This document shows positions 26,001 to 36,076 of a stretch of DNA of 64,000 bases, piece by piece. The stretch lies in NCBI RefSeq assembly GCF_018294505.1, contig NC_057807.1, forward strand, positions 167,988,820 through 168,052,819, read 5' to 3'. Made by a program: the position numbers and the translations under genes. The stretch comes from Triticum aestivum. Its lineage: Eukaryota > Streptophyta > Magnoliopsida > Poales > Poaceae. The notes under the pieces are model-generated. The model searched no databases, had not been told where the DNA came from, and saw only the letters and a program-made list of their open reading frames with translations. Numbering within the stretch: the stretch's first letter is position 1; each line of letters starts with the position of its first letter.

Positions 26001-27223
26001 CGAGCGTGGCGGTCTCCGGAGCTCGGGCGAGCTCGGGGTTGACGCTACGGTGGCCGGGGAGGCTCGTGCGGGGCACCTACGTGTTCCAGGCAGCGCGGGG
26101 AGGAAGCTGAGCACGACAGCCGGGCCACTAGGTGGCCGGAGGCACGTCGGCGGCGATCACAGACGGCGGCGGGTTTCGGTCATCAAGGGGGCGACGGCTA
26201 CGGCAACCAAAGAAAGAGGGAAAGAGGGGGAAACGGTGGCGGAGCTCACAGGGGTTGCGACGGTGGCCTCGGGGAGCTCGGGGAGGCGTCGGAGGCGGCG
26301 AATCGCCAGCGGTGAGCTTCGGTGGCCGGCGACGGAACGGCGATGGTGGCGGCGTTGCAGGGCTTCCGGAGGGCCGTGGGTCGGTGGAGAGGGAAGAGGG
26401 GGTCGAGGCGGAGACTCTGGGCTAGTCGGGGGAGCGAGGGAGGCCCGGTGGCCGTGGTTATGGCGAGCGGCGGCGACGGGCTCAGCTCGGTGAGGAGAAC
26501 AGAGGAGGAGGAGGGGGTCCAGAGAGCAAGGGAGAAGTGAGAGGGGGTCGGGGCTGCGTGGCGTCGCGGGAGGGAACCAGGGGAGGAGGAGGCAGCCAGG
26601 CAGGGAGGAGGTGGCCGGGGCGCGTGCCCGCGCGCGCCGGGCGCGTGCCCGTCCTCCTGGCAGAGGAGGAAGGCGACAGGGGAGGGAGGCGGTGGTGGGC
26701 TGGGCCAGCGGAAGGAGCTGGCCAGCTGGGCCGGCTACAGGTAAGTGGCCCAGGTAGGCTTCTGTTCTTTTTATTTTTTTCTTCTGTTTTGTTTTATTTA
26801 ATTTATTTTGCCACTGTTTTGAATTTAAAATAATTCAAACAATGCCAAAAACTCCTCTGAACATTTTATATTGCTAAATGGACTTTTCCAAAAGCTTATA
26901 AAATATATCAGGGGTATTTGAAATTATATTCTAATTATATGAATATAATTCAAATTCAAATAGCTAATGAATTAAATCCAAAGTCCCAAAAATAATTCCT
27001 TAAAAATGTTCAATATTTTGGTTGGGACCAGAACCCTTACCAAAAATTATCAAACATTTAAGAAGAGCATTTTGGAGCAATGAATGAGATTTCTAGGGTT
27101 TTTGCCCCTCTTTTATTTAAGTTTTTGAGGCTTCCAAAATTCCCTCAGTTCAAATTTTAGAATTTAAACATGATGCACACATGAAGCTAGCCTAGAGCAT
27201 TACCAGAAGCTAGGGATGTGACA
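23084..27223 (-). repeat. 5' LTR of the LARD-like element
   Basis: This is the partner of 14983-19120. It ends at 27223 with TGACA on the plus strand, followed by the second GCATG. By eye, most differences between the two LTRs are transitions. Overlapping GC-rich frames at 25839-26833 duplicate those of the other LTR and are not genes. Confidence 0.92.
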
Positions 27224-27435
27224 GCATGAGTGCTATGGATGGAGTTCTCGTAGGGAGATGGGAGCAGATCCATAGTGGTGTATTGATATGGTGAATATGT
27301 GGACTCATGTGCGCCTCCTCAAAAGAGTTACTTGCAGTCGTAGTTCAGGATAGCCACCGAGTCAAAGCTGGCTTGCTGAAGTTAAACCCCACCATCCCCT
27401 TTGTTGATAATGATGCATATGAAGATAGTTCTGAT

Positions 27436-27490
27436 GTAAGTCTTGCTGGGTACATTTGTACTCATGTTTGCCTATTTTATGTTTTTGCAG
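27436..27490 (+). other. Intron-like segment inside the solo LTR
   Basis: The stretch starts GTAAGT and ends TTTTTGCAG, matching consensus plant splice sites, and is 55 bases long, near the lower limit for a plant intron. The same donor and acceptor are kept in the nested LTRs on the minus strand (for example about 15832-15886). Upstream lies an acidic frame (DNDAYEDSSD) and downstream an AATAAA at 27726. Together with 13968-14031 this suggests a spliced LTR transcript, which is inference. Confidence 0.4.
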
Positions 27491-27725
27491 AGAGACTTTA
27501 GTCTCACTAGTAGTTCTGCTTGGACTTCGATGCTTGGCTTGTTACCTCAGCTACGATCTTGTGCCCTCGGCTGGATCTGGTAGATAGTCAGGCTTATCAG
27601 CCTTTTTCATTTGTAGATGTCTGTACTCAGACATGTTAAGCTTCCGCTTGTGCTTTGACTGGTATGCTCTGAATGTTGGGTCGTGAGACCCATATTTGTA
27701 ATATCTCGCTCCTCGGAGCCTATTG

Positions 27726-27731
27726 AATAAA
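27726..27731 (+). promoter_or_regulatory. Possible polyadenylation signal in the solo LTR
   Basis: AATAAA lies about 235 bases downstream of the intron-like acceptor and about 600 bases before the LTR end. This is a plausible site for the 3' end of an LTR transcript. Confidence 0.35.
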
Positions 27732-28408
27732 TACTTGAGTTGTAGAGTCATGTTGTGATGCCATGTTGTATTTGCACATATCGAGCATATTGTGTGTTTG
27801 TTATTGAAATGCTTGGTATGTGCGGGATCTGACTATCCAGTTTTTTATCCTTGGTAGCCTCTCTTACCGGGAAATGTCTCCTAGTGCTTCCACTGAGCCT
27901 TGGTAGCTTGCTACTGCTTCGGAACACTTAGGCTAGCCGGCATGTGTCCTTCTTCGTTCCTATGTCTGTCCCTTCGGGGAAATGTCACGCGGTGTCCACC
28001 GGAGTCCTGTTAGCCTGCTACAGCCCAGTTTACCAGAGTCCTGCTAGCCCAGCTGCTACAGCCAGGATTCACTCGCTGAGGACCGAGACATTTGTTGTTG
28101 GGTCATGTATGCATATCCCTGTAAGTTAGTGCCACTTTGGGTTCACGACGAGCCATGTCAGCCTGGGCTCCTTGTCATATGGATGCTAGTGACACTATCA
28201 TTTAAGTGTGCCAAAAGGCGTAAACGGTCCCGGGCCTGGTAAGGCGACACCCGTGGGAATACCGTGCGTGAGGCCGCAAAGTGATATGAGGTGTTACATG
28301 CTAGATCGGTGTGGCACTGAGTCGGGGTCCTGACAATTTTGGTATCTTATATGCACTTTTCTGATTTAGTTAGTTGTGGAGTTTTCAAAGTGACGGTCAA
28401 ATGGTCAA

Positions 28409-28520
28409 AGGGCAAAAGCACAAGACGACCAAAGTGAGTTGGACAGAGCCGCTAGCTTTCGGAAATTAGGGGCAATCCTATCGAGCGGGACACAACTAGG
28501 AGCATAAAACCAATTATCCC
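28409..28520 (-). repeat. Right terminal inverted repeat of the Mutator MITE
   Basis: This 112-bp arm is the reverse complement partner of 11616-11727 and is followed by the second copy of the 9-bp duplication AATATAAAT at 28521-28529. Confidence 0.9.
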
Positions 28521-28529
28521 AATATAAAT

Positions 28530-30453
28530 ACCCTAAAAACACTGTAATTAAAACGTTGTAATACAAATAGGCCATAGTCGGACCAGGTCCACAAGAAGGA
28601 TGAACATTTAGCTATCTCTAATCTACCTAGGATTCTTCCACTTCACGATACCAGACCAATTCGAGGTATGTGAGTGAAATTAAATATTTGTGAGTGGTTT
28701 TGATTCACGAATTTGATTTCTTCATTCGAACCCCATCCGGGGCCTCACACGAGAGCCTCCTCCATCTCCTCCTTCTCACCCTATCCGCCACAACCACATG
28801 ATCCTTGTATTACAGTGTGCTAGGCATTCTACCCTAACACTAGTTTCATACTGTTTTTTGTTTATCTTTGGCAATCATTTTATCTCTGTATGCATGCAAA
28901 TGTCTCCGTCACACTGCAAGTCGTGCCTTCCACACGGCAATAATCTCTTTTTCTACAATATGCAAAAGCATGCGTATCATTGTATTAAAGAAGTGGCAAA
29001 GAAGCCGGGTACAACATCTTTCGACCATTACGACGCTAATCTCAAGAATTAGCCTCCATATCCACCACACACCCACCATGCCTACTACTATGATACAAGC
29101 TTCTCGTAGTCCAACCTCGTGCCAATGGCAATAAGGCAAGCCACGGAGCAACCAAGCCACGTCACAACTAATGTCGTGACCTATACAACATGACCAAGAC
29201 CCAAGGACACACAAACCAACGCACCCCCACCCATTGCCAAGAAAAGTCGGTAGGTGGGCGACAGGGCATGGGTGGACATAGGGAAGGAGATGTCGAGAGC
29301 GGCGTTGATTATGTACATTGCCTCCCAGAGCCCCAAGCCCAGAAAAGTAGCCGACATATGCTCCAGCAACAAGACGGTGCCTTCTAGAAGGAAACGACAC
29401 CATGACACCGCCGCCTCCTGGTGTAGAGGTCGGAGCAAGGATTTCCCCCGAGCACGAGGAAGGGGGTCAGATCGGGGCCAAATACATCGCTCCATGAAGG
29501 GGACAGCACCCGCGGACATCGTCGTTGTCAGCCTCATCGCAAAGCATGGATTTCTCACCCAAGATCGTAGAACCCAACGTCTACCGAAGCTGCTCAAGCA
29601 TGCCATCATAGCACAGCAGCCGCCACCACCGAGCCAGCCAAATCTAGACCAAGGCAACACAACCCCGCTCGGATCGAGCCAGCACCACCACCACCTTGCC
29701 CAAAGGACAACAGCAATAGATCAGGGCGCACACCAAGGCCGACCAGGAGGAGCCAAGTCCGTCCACTATCAGCCCACCTCCGCCAGGACCATCTCTAGCC
29801 ACCTCCACCATCGGCGTCTACCCACTCGAGGAGAAGCAGGGCACCGCCAATGCTGTCTTGGCAGCGCCACCAAAGCTAAGCCTGCTCAGCACCATGCTCC
29901 CAGTCCAAAGGCGGCACAGCCGCGATCGAGCCCCTGAAGCGAGATGCGAGAAGCATATCTAAAATCCGGCCAACCACCACGTCGACGCGCGGCCACCACC
30001 AGGCACCGCCCAACGGCGGCCCTGTCGCCGTGAGGGACGCGGACCCACGAGCAGCACACACCACCCCCTACCAGACCACTGCGAGATTCGTTACAGCTAC
30101 CAGCCAAAAGAAAGACACCCCACCGCCACCTTCATAGGGTGTGCATGGCTTCGCGGGCGTCCCCTTTGATGGCGACGCAGCGAGTGGGGAAAGCAAGAGT
30201 GCCTAGCAGTGTGGCTACAGTTTCCCCGGTGCCGCATGCAGTGGGCGACGCGAACATGGGGGCAGCATGACAGTAATCTCGTTCTATATCTTTCCCTAAT
30301 CTTTCCCTAATTTTTAATGATCTTTCCCTAATAATAAAGCACGGATTGACTCCGTGGGTTCACCGTCATAATACACTTATTCCCATGAATTTACGCTTTC
30401 AGTTTGAATTTAAAACGTATACACAAGGTGGTACTAATTCGGGGAACCACGAC
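28530..30453. other. Unassigned sequence between two MULE-type elements
   Basis: The left half (28530-29050) is AT-rich with no credible gene. The right half (29150-30270) is GC-rich, with long overlapping frames on both strands (227 codons plus at 29254-29937; 164 and 159 codons minus). These show low-complexity composition and no domain that I recognise. It may be the GC-rich untranslated end of an unidentified retroelement. 'ctttccctaat' recurs three times at about 30292-30332. I see no LTR, TIR or captured gene. Confidence 0.4.
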
Positions 30454-30630
30454 ATGTGCATTATAAATAAGAAGAGAAAAATTCACTATAGGTCCTATAA
30501 CTTGCGTCGGTGGCCACTTTAGTCCCTGTCGTTGGAAATACCCAAAATACAGTCACCAGTCTTGCTCTAGGGGGTCACATACGGTCCATTGTACGCTTTT
30601 CTCTATGTATTAGCTTAGGTGGCGCTGTTC
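30454..30630 (+). repeat. Left long inverted repeat of the Pack-MULE-like element
   Basis: The core from 30491 to 30613 matches the reverse complement of about 43846-43969, with shared runs such as 'atacccaaaatacagtcacc' and 'atacggtccattgtacgctt'. Weaker similarity continues outward to about 30454 and inward to about 30715, where 'cttttttgcaaagtggcc' has a partner near 43740-43760. Confidence 0.85.
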
Positions 30631-30837
30631 AAGTGATACAGCGTGGCATGGACTGGACATTTGGCCGAAATAGCACAAATAAGCAGGCATTGGAGGGCTT
30701 TTTTGCAAAGTGGCCACGGACTAAAAATCCCACCCGAGCCGATCGAACCAAACCAGCTCGCTCTCCTCTCCCTTCGACGACGAGCTTCAAATCACCGCCG
30801 CCGACCCGGGTCAAAGACCCCTTTCCTTCTCTCGTTC

Positions 30838-31222
30838 ACTAACCCGCCGCCGTCGCCCCCGCTGGTCTCCCGCGTCGTCTACGTCGGTGTTCCTCCCGGC
30901 AACAGACGGTGCTCCTACGTGCCCCTTGAGAGCCTCGCTGTGGAAACTGCGCTCCCACCTTGCTCCCCTCTGGGCCGAGCTGGTTGGCCTCATCAACCGC
31001 GGCTATGCTGACTAGCCTCAGCGCCCGCCTCAAGGGCGTCGACGTTGCTGCCACCCGCATGCGCGCCCCACTCGCCGAACTCAGGGACAATGTCGCCGCC
31101 TTACACGTCGTCGCTTCTGTGGCCCTCGCTGCCCTCCGTGCGGGGCTCGAGCAGCGCGATGCAGCAACGCAAGCGCGCGAGCTCCTCGAGCTGTTTCTCA
31201 TCACCTCCCACGTCGTCTATGA
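30838..31222 (+). pseudogene. COG2: Captured fragment of COG2 (oligomeric Golgi complex subunit 2)
   Basis: COG2 is a subunit of the conserved oligomeric Golgi tethering complex. The fragment covers the N-terminal part. After an initial proline-rich stretch and a VPLESLAVE segment, the frame shifts to LAPLWAELVGLINRGYAD, meets a stop, shifts again and continues LSARLKGVDVAATRMRAPL. It then runs through an alanine-rich helix to ARELLELFLITSHVVYE. These segments match, in order, the start of plant COG2 proteins as I remember them. The expected start codon is not present and there are at least two frameshifts. The fragment ends abruptly at about 31222 where antisense protease sequence begins, leaving most of the roughly 750-residue protein absent. 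Confidence 0.75.
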
Positions 31223-31347
31223 GTTGGTGACCATGGTGGGCAGCTTTTTGTTGTAGGAGGAGGCCTGCCGCGCCTTATAGGGGTACGCGTCCTTGGCGGT
31301 GACCCTGCTGTGCTTGGTGATGTACTGGAAGGCGTAGTCCATGATGC
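31223..31347 (-). pseudogene. Captured cysteine protease fragment, downstream part
   Basis: The minus strand reads SIMDYAFQYI, then DAYPYKARQASS, and ends in KKLPTMVTN. This is the segment following the GCNGG region of papain-family (C1A) proteases, where plant enzymes have GLMDYAFQYI and a YPYKA motif. It continues the upstream part at 36077-36376; Copia A splits the two. At 31222/31223 it is joined tail-to-tail with the COG2 fragment. Confidence 0.75.
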
Positions 31348-31502
31348 TGAAATTTGGGATGGGCTTTAGGCCCATATAGCAATTTCTAAAAATCTCTAAG
31401 TGCCCATGTGGGTTTATTGGCATTAGGTGGAGGTGGGAAGTTTAGTCCCACCCCGGAAGTGGAAGAGGAGTTGGACCTCCTTATAAGGGTTTCTCTTCTA
31501 CA
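31348..31502 (+). repeat. 5' LTR of Copia A
   Basis: This stretch of about 155 bp starts TGAAATTTGGG at the junction with the protease fragment and ends TTCTACA. It contains a TATA-like 'cttataagg' near 31480. TGATATTGGAGC follows at 31503 and resembles a mutated methionine-tRNA primer site. A second TATA-like motif ('ctatataagtg', near 31755) lies in the leader, so the LTR end could be placed further right. No second LTR is available to settle it. Confidence 0.5.
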
Positions 31503-32030
31503 TGATATTGGAGCTTGAGAAGAGAAGAGGCCCTCGCGCACTCCTCCTCCATCGCCCGCCTCGCCACGCCACGCCTCGTCACAACGCGCCGTGCCGCGGG
31601 TTGCGGGATTGAGCCGAGCCGAGATCACACCTACGCGCTTATTTTTGCCAGTTGCTAACGGAGAGTTTCTGACAGTTGGGCCACGATTTGAGACGTCGGA
31701 TCATGGGCTATCGTGGACTCGGACGTGGTTCGAGCCCATGTCTCTACACGCGGCTGCGCCTATATAAGTGTGCAGTAACTCCTAACCCTAGCCACCACAA
31801 TCAGATCACATCTGCTCCACGCGCACACCCACTGTTGTTCCTTTGCTGCTGCTACCGCCGGTGAATCCATCCCGTCCGCCGCGTACAAGGTCGACGAGAG
31901 AGCAGGTCTCCGAAACCCCGTCTCTCCGATTCCTGTATGGGAGAGAGGCGAAATGGTTTTTGGGAAGCAACTACGCGACTGCTTGTTGTTCGTCTACTTC
32001 CTCTATGTCCGTGTCATCTTCATCATCACC

Positions 32031-33250
32031 ATGTCGCGGTTCGACGCCGACCGTCTCGCTGCCGAGAAATTGGAAGCCGACAAGAAGGCCGCCGAGGACG
32101 CTGCTGCCACCACCACTGCCGTGGCCTCTACATGGCCTACTATAGGGTATAACTCATTTATCCCGCTCCTACTGTCTTCTATTTTAGTCATGCTAGCGTT
32201 ATACGTAGATCTTTCTGTAATTAGCGTAGTATGTGCTTGCTTGACTTATTATCTGTATGCGTTTATTTGTGTCAATGCCATGCTAGTTATATACTCATGG
32301 ATTAAATTAATCAAAAAATTGCCTATTTACTTAGCAATCCAAAAACCTATTATGTGTTGGAATTTTTCGGCAAGTGGCTTTGCCGCTGCACTGAAACCGG
32401 ATAAGTTTACCAGTACGTACTTTATGCGTTGGCAGACTAAGACCACTTTATGGCTCACGGCTATGAATGTGTTCTGGGTCACCGGTGTCTCCATGGGAAT
32501 GGTTGCTCCTGAATAGGAGAAGGCGTTCAAGGAGGCCACCACTGTGTTTCTCGAAGCAGTTCTTAGTGTGATCGGAGATAAACTGGTCGACGCATATTTA
32601 CATGTGCATGTTGGCAAGGACTTGTGGGAGGTGCTCGAATCTAAGTTCGGGGCCACCAATGCCAGGAGCGAGATGTATATTATAGAGCAGTTCCACGATT
32701 ACAAGAGGGTTGAAAACCGTCTTGTATTGGAGCAGGCTCATGAGATAATATGCATTGTTAAGGAGCTTGAGCTTCTTAAGTGCGAGTTACCGGGCAAGTT
32801 TGTCGCGGGCTGCATAATCGCTAAGCTCCCTAATTCCTAGAGGAACTTTGCCACCACTCTGAAACATCAGAGGCGTTCTGTGGAGGATATCATTGGCCAT
32901 CTGAGTGTTGAACAGAATTCAAGGGCAAAGGACTCGCACGGAAAAGGGGTCGAAGGGACTTCTGTCGCCAACATGGTAAACTAGAGGAATTTCAACTCCC
33001 ACAAGCCCAAGGGAAAGAACGGTGTCCAACACAATACCGACTTTAAGAAGAAGGGTAAGAAGACCTTCAAGAAGAACAAGAAGGATGAGGGTTGCTTCAC
33101 TTGTGGTTTGGTTGAACACTGGGCCAACAAGTGCCCACACAAGTTTAAGAAGTCAGGACAGGACTCCAAGTCTGTCAACATGATTGTGGGCAACATTGAG
33201 AATGGTGCATATGGGGACGGTAATTTATTTACTTTTTTTAGTGTTTCAGC
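32031..33250 (+). pseudogene. gag of Copia A
   Basis: The ATG at 32031 opens MSRFDADRLAAEKLEADKK. The frame then runs through a hydrophobic, AT-rich stretch (about 32147-32334) that looks like an intron: it starts GTATAAC, ends TTACTTAG, and interrupts otherwise charged gag sequence. Gag resumes with the nucleocapsid-like region and a zinc knuckle, CFTCGLVEHWANKC (CX2CX4HX4C), near 33092-33135. In-frame stops lie at 32514, 32838 and 32982. A frameshift in the T-run near 33230 separates gag from the protease frame. Gag would package element RNA into particles; this copy cannot be translated through. Confidence 0.8.
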
Positions 33251-33261
33251 CCACTGATTGG

Positions 33262-34776
33262 TGGGTGGACACAGGTGCAGGTGTTCATGTGTGTGCTAAC
33301 ATTTCATTGTTTTCTTCTTACTAGGTCACAGGCCACGGGTCCGTATTGATGGGAAATGGCGCGAGTGCTTCTGTTCATGGTGTTGGCATGGTCGATCTGA
33401 AGTTTACTTCAGGAAGGATTGTGCAGCTGAAGAACGTGCAGCATGTCCCCGTCATCGAGAAGAACCTTGTTAGGGGCTCCCTTCTATGTAGAGAAGGCTT
33501 TAAGTTGGTTTTCGAGTCTAATAAATTAGTTGTTACTAAATATGGACTATTTGTTGGAAAAGGTTATGAGAGCGGAGGGATGTTCCGCCTTTCCCTCGCA
33601 GATTTTTGTAATAAAGTCGTGAACCATATTCATTTGAGTGTTAATGAATCTGAAGTTTGGTATCCACGTCTTTGTCACATTAGTTTTGGTGTTATGATGC
33701 GGCTAGCTAAGTTGGATTTAATCCCGAGTTTCACTTTAGCCAAAGGTTCTAAGTGCCTTTCATGTGTGCAAGCTAAGCAACCTTGCAAGCCTAACAAGGC
33801 AGTGGAAGAGAGACACTTGGCACCATTAGAACTCATACATTCTGATCTTTGCGAGATGAATGGTGTGTTGACTAAAGGTGGAAAGAAATACTTCATGACT
33901 TTGATAGATGATTCCACTAGATATTGTTATGTGTATCTGTTAAATACTAAAGATGAGGCTCTACACTACTTTAAAATCTATAAGGCAGAAGTTGAGAATC
34001 AACTTGAAAAGAAAATTAAACGAGTCCGATCAGATCGTGGTGGAGAGTACTTCGCGAGTGAGTTTGATTCTTTTTGTGCGGAACATGACGTTATTCATGA
34101 GAGGACGCCTCCCTATTCACCCCAGTCAAACAGGGTTGCTGAGCGGAAAAATGATACTCTAACTGATTTGGTTAACGCCATGTTAGATACATCGGGTTTA
34201 TCCAAGGCATGGTGGGGGGAGGCTATATTGACGACATGTCATGTCCTGAATAAAGTTCCGACAAAGGATAATGTGATCACTCCCTATGAGAAATGGGCAA
34301 AGAGAAGGACAACACTCTCGTACTTGCAAACTTGGGGTTGTTTGGCAAAAGTCAATGTGTCGATCCCTAAAAACCGTAAGCTTGGACCCAAGACTGTGGA
34401 TTGCGCGAATTTGGGCTACGCTAAGAATAGCGTTGGCTATAGATTTCTAGTAGTGAAATTTGAGGTACCTTACCAGAAGGTTGGTACAATTATGGAGTCT
34501 AAGGATGCTACATTCTTTGAGGATATTTTTCCTATGAGAGATATGCAAAGCACTTCTAGACAGGAATATGAGGAGACTCCTGAACCTGCCATTCCTATGG
34601 AATATTATGAACAAAGACATGATGAAAATCCTGAGGAGGATGACGAGGAAACTCTTGGTAGGGGCAAGAGACAAAGGACCGCAAAGACCTTTGGTGATGA
34701 TTTCTTCGTGTACCCCGTGGATGATACTCCCACTTCTATTTCAGAAGTGTATGCCTCTCCAGAAGCTGACTACTAG
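33262..34776 (+). pseudogene. Protease and integrase part of Copia A pol
   Basis: The frame begins with WVDTGAGVHVC, the aspartic protease active site, crosses a stop at 33322, and continues open from 33346 to 34776. It shows a GAG-pre-integrase segment with a CXXC (CLSCVQAKQ) and the integrase catalytic residues in HSDLC, SDRGGEY and NRVAERKN, so the DDE triad is present. The C-terminal part contains an acidic tail before RT. TAG at 34774 separates it from reverse transcriptase in the same frame. Confidence 0.88.
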
Positions 34777-36076
34777 AAGAATGCGGTCCATAGCGAGATG
34801 GATACCATCATGGCTAACGGGACATGGGAGATCACTAAGCATCCCTATGGTTGCAAACCGTTGGGATGTAAGTGGGTGTTCAAAAAGAAGTTTAGGCCTG
34901 ATGGTACGATTGAAAAGTACAAGGCTAGGCTTGTGTCCAAGGGCTATGACCAGAAGGAAGAGGAAGATTTCTTTGATACTTATTCACCTGTGGCTAGACT
35001 GACCACCATTCGAGTATTACTCTTGTTGGCGGCCTCACATGGTCTTCTCGTCCACCAGATGGATGTTAAGATGGCTTTTCTGAATGGAGAGCTAAACGAG
35101 GAAATCTACATGCAACAGCCAGATGGCTTTGTGATAGATGGTCAGGAAAGAAAGGTGTGTAGGTTGCTGAAATCTTTATATGGCCTGAAGCAAGCACCTA
35201 AGCAATGGCACGATAAGTTTAATACAACTCTGACATCTGTTGGCTTCGTTGTTAATGAAGCTGACAAATGTGTATACTATTGCCATGGTGGGGGCGAAGG
35301 AGTTATACTGTGCTTGTACGTTGTTGACATATTGATATTCGAAACCAACCTCAAAGTCATTGAGGAGGTCAAGTCGTTTCTATCTTAGAACTTTGAGATG
35401 AAAGACCTTGGTGTGCCTGATGTTATCTTGAACATCAAGCTACTGAGAGAAAATGAGGATGGGATTACACTTCTGCAATCCCATTATGTTGAGAAGGTGT
35501 TGAGCCATTTTGGATATTCGGCCTGCAAACTATCTCAAACACCATATGATCCTAGTGTGTTGGTTTGAAAGTTCGAAGGCACAGCTAAGGATCAACTGAG
35601 ATACTCTCAAATCATTGGTTCACTCATGTACCTAGCGAGCGCAACGAGGCCTGACATCGCGTTTGTTGTGAGCAAACTAAGTCAGTTTGTTTCCAACCCG
35701 GGTGATGTGCATTGGCATGCTATTGAGAGGGTTATGCGCAATCTGAAGGGTACTATGAACTACGGACTTCACTATACGGGATACCCGTCGGTACTTGAAG
35801 GGTATAGTTATGCAAATTGGATCTCTGATGCTGATGAGATGAAGGCCACAACTATGTATATGTTTACTCTTGGAGGTGGCACTGTTTCCTGGAAGTCTTG
35901 CATGCAAATGATCTTAACGAGATCGACAATGGAAGCAGAATTAATAGCATTAGACACATCTGGTGTCGAAGCAAGATGGCTTTGAGATCTTTTGATGGAC
36001 TTGCCATTGGTTGATAAACCGGTTCTGGCTATCCTTATGAACTGTGACAATCAGACTGTCATCACCAAGGTGAAAA
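34777..36076 (+). pseudogene. Reverse transcriptase and RNase H part of Copia A pol
   Basis: The frame is the same as the integrase. It contains GCKWVFKKKFRPDGTIEKYKA, HQMDVKMAFLNGEL and SLYGLKQAPKQWHDKF, all Copia RT landmarks. The catalytic YVDD is changed to YVVD (CLYVVDILIF), losing an essential aspartate. Stops lie at 35386, 35566 and 35983. RNase H follows with SATRPDIAF, SYANWISDADE and TRSTMEAEL, and the match ends after [11 protein letters not shown] at about 36076. The absence of frameshifts from 33262 to 36076 suggests decay mainly by point mutation. Confidence 0.88.

Larger units (their letters stand above)
14983..27223 (-). mobile_element. Complete LARD-like LTR retrotransposon
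   Basis: This 12.24-kb element has two LTRs of 4138 and 4140 bp, a 5-bp TSD (GCATG), a perfect 12-base methionine-tRNA primer site (TGGTATCAGAGC, minus) and a polypurine tract (TAGTGGGGGTGAGT, minus). Its internal domain of about 3.96 kb (19121-23083) contains no ORF above 98 codons and no gag or pol motif. Very long LTRs around a non-coding internal domain match the LARD class described in barley, for example Sukkula. Mobilisation must depend on proteins from another element. It inserted in reverse orientation into a solo LTR of its own kind. Confidence 0.88.
12033..28335 (+). mobile_element. Solo LTR of a LARD-like retrotransposon, split by a relative
   Basis: The LTR occupies 12033-14982 and 27229-28335, together about 4.06 kb, and is interrupted by a complete LARD-like element. 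It is flanked by perfect 5-bp direct repeats ATTTT at 12028-12032 and 28336-28340, so it is a true solo LTR formed by recombination between two LTRs. It begins CGTCACATCCC (first base mutated from T) and ends GGGGTCCTGACA. It matches the LTRs of the nested element in reverse orientation over its whole length, but is clearly more diverged from them than they are from each other. Confidence 0.9.
11616..28520. mobile_element. Mutator-type MITE, split by nested LTR elements
   Basis: Inverted repeats of 112 bp lie at 11616-11727 and 28409-28520, starting GGGATAATTGGTTTTATG. They are flanked by a perfect 9-bp direct repeat, AATATAAAT, at 11607-11615 and 28521-28529. Long inverted repeats and a 9-bp target-site duplication are the hallmarks of Mutator-like elements. 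Removing the inserted solo LTR leaves an element of about 600 bp with no coding capacity, so it is a non-autonomous derivative moved by a transposase encoded elsewhere. Its interior carries a long hairpin (11728-11859). Confidence 0.9.
31348..36076 (+). mobile_element. Copia A, 3'-truncated, inserted in the captured protease
   Basis: Copia A has a short 5' LTR (31348-31502), a gag region with a zinc knuckle, then protease, integrase, reverse transcriptase and RNase H in the order typical of Copia. It stops inside RNase H at about 36076, so the end of pol, the polypurine tract and the 3' LTR are missing. The flanks show GATGC (31343-31347) and GTTGC (36077-36081), an imperfect match that could be a decayed target-site duplication or chance. 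Many premature stops show that it is inactive. The family name is not certain. Confidence 0.85.

Noticed and set aside
29254..29937. 227-codon plus-strand ORF
   Set aside because: Opposite-strand frames of similar length overlap it, composition is low complexity, and I recognise no domain.
30462..30470. 9-bp target duplication for the Pack-MULE-like element
   Set aside because: Candidate flanks at both ends (for example TATAAATAA and TTGATTACA) do not match at any tested boundary, so none is claimed.
31953..32516. Apparent membrane protein of 187 codons
   Set aside because: The hydrophobic part is better explained as an intron-like or decayed segment within Copia A gag, since both flanks are gag sequence.
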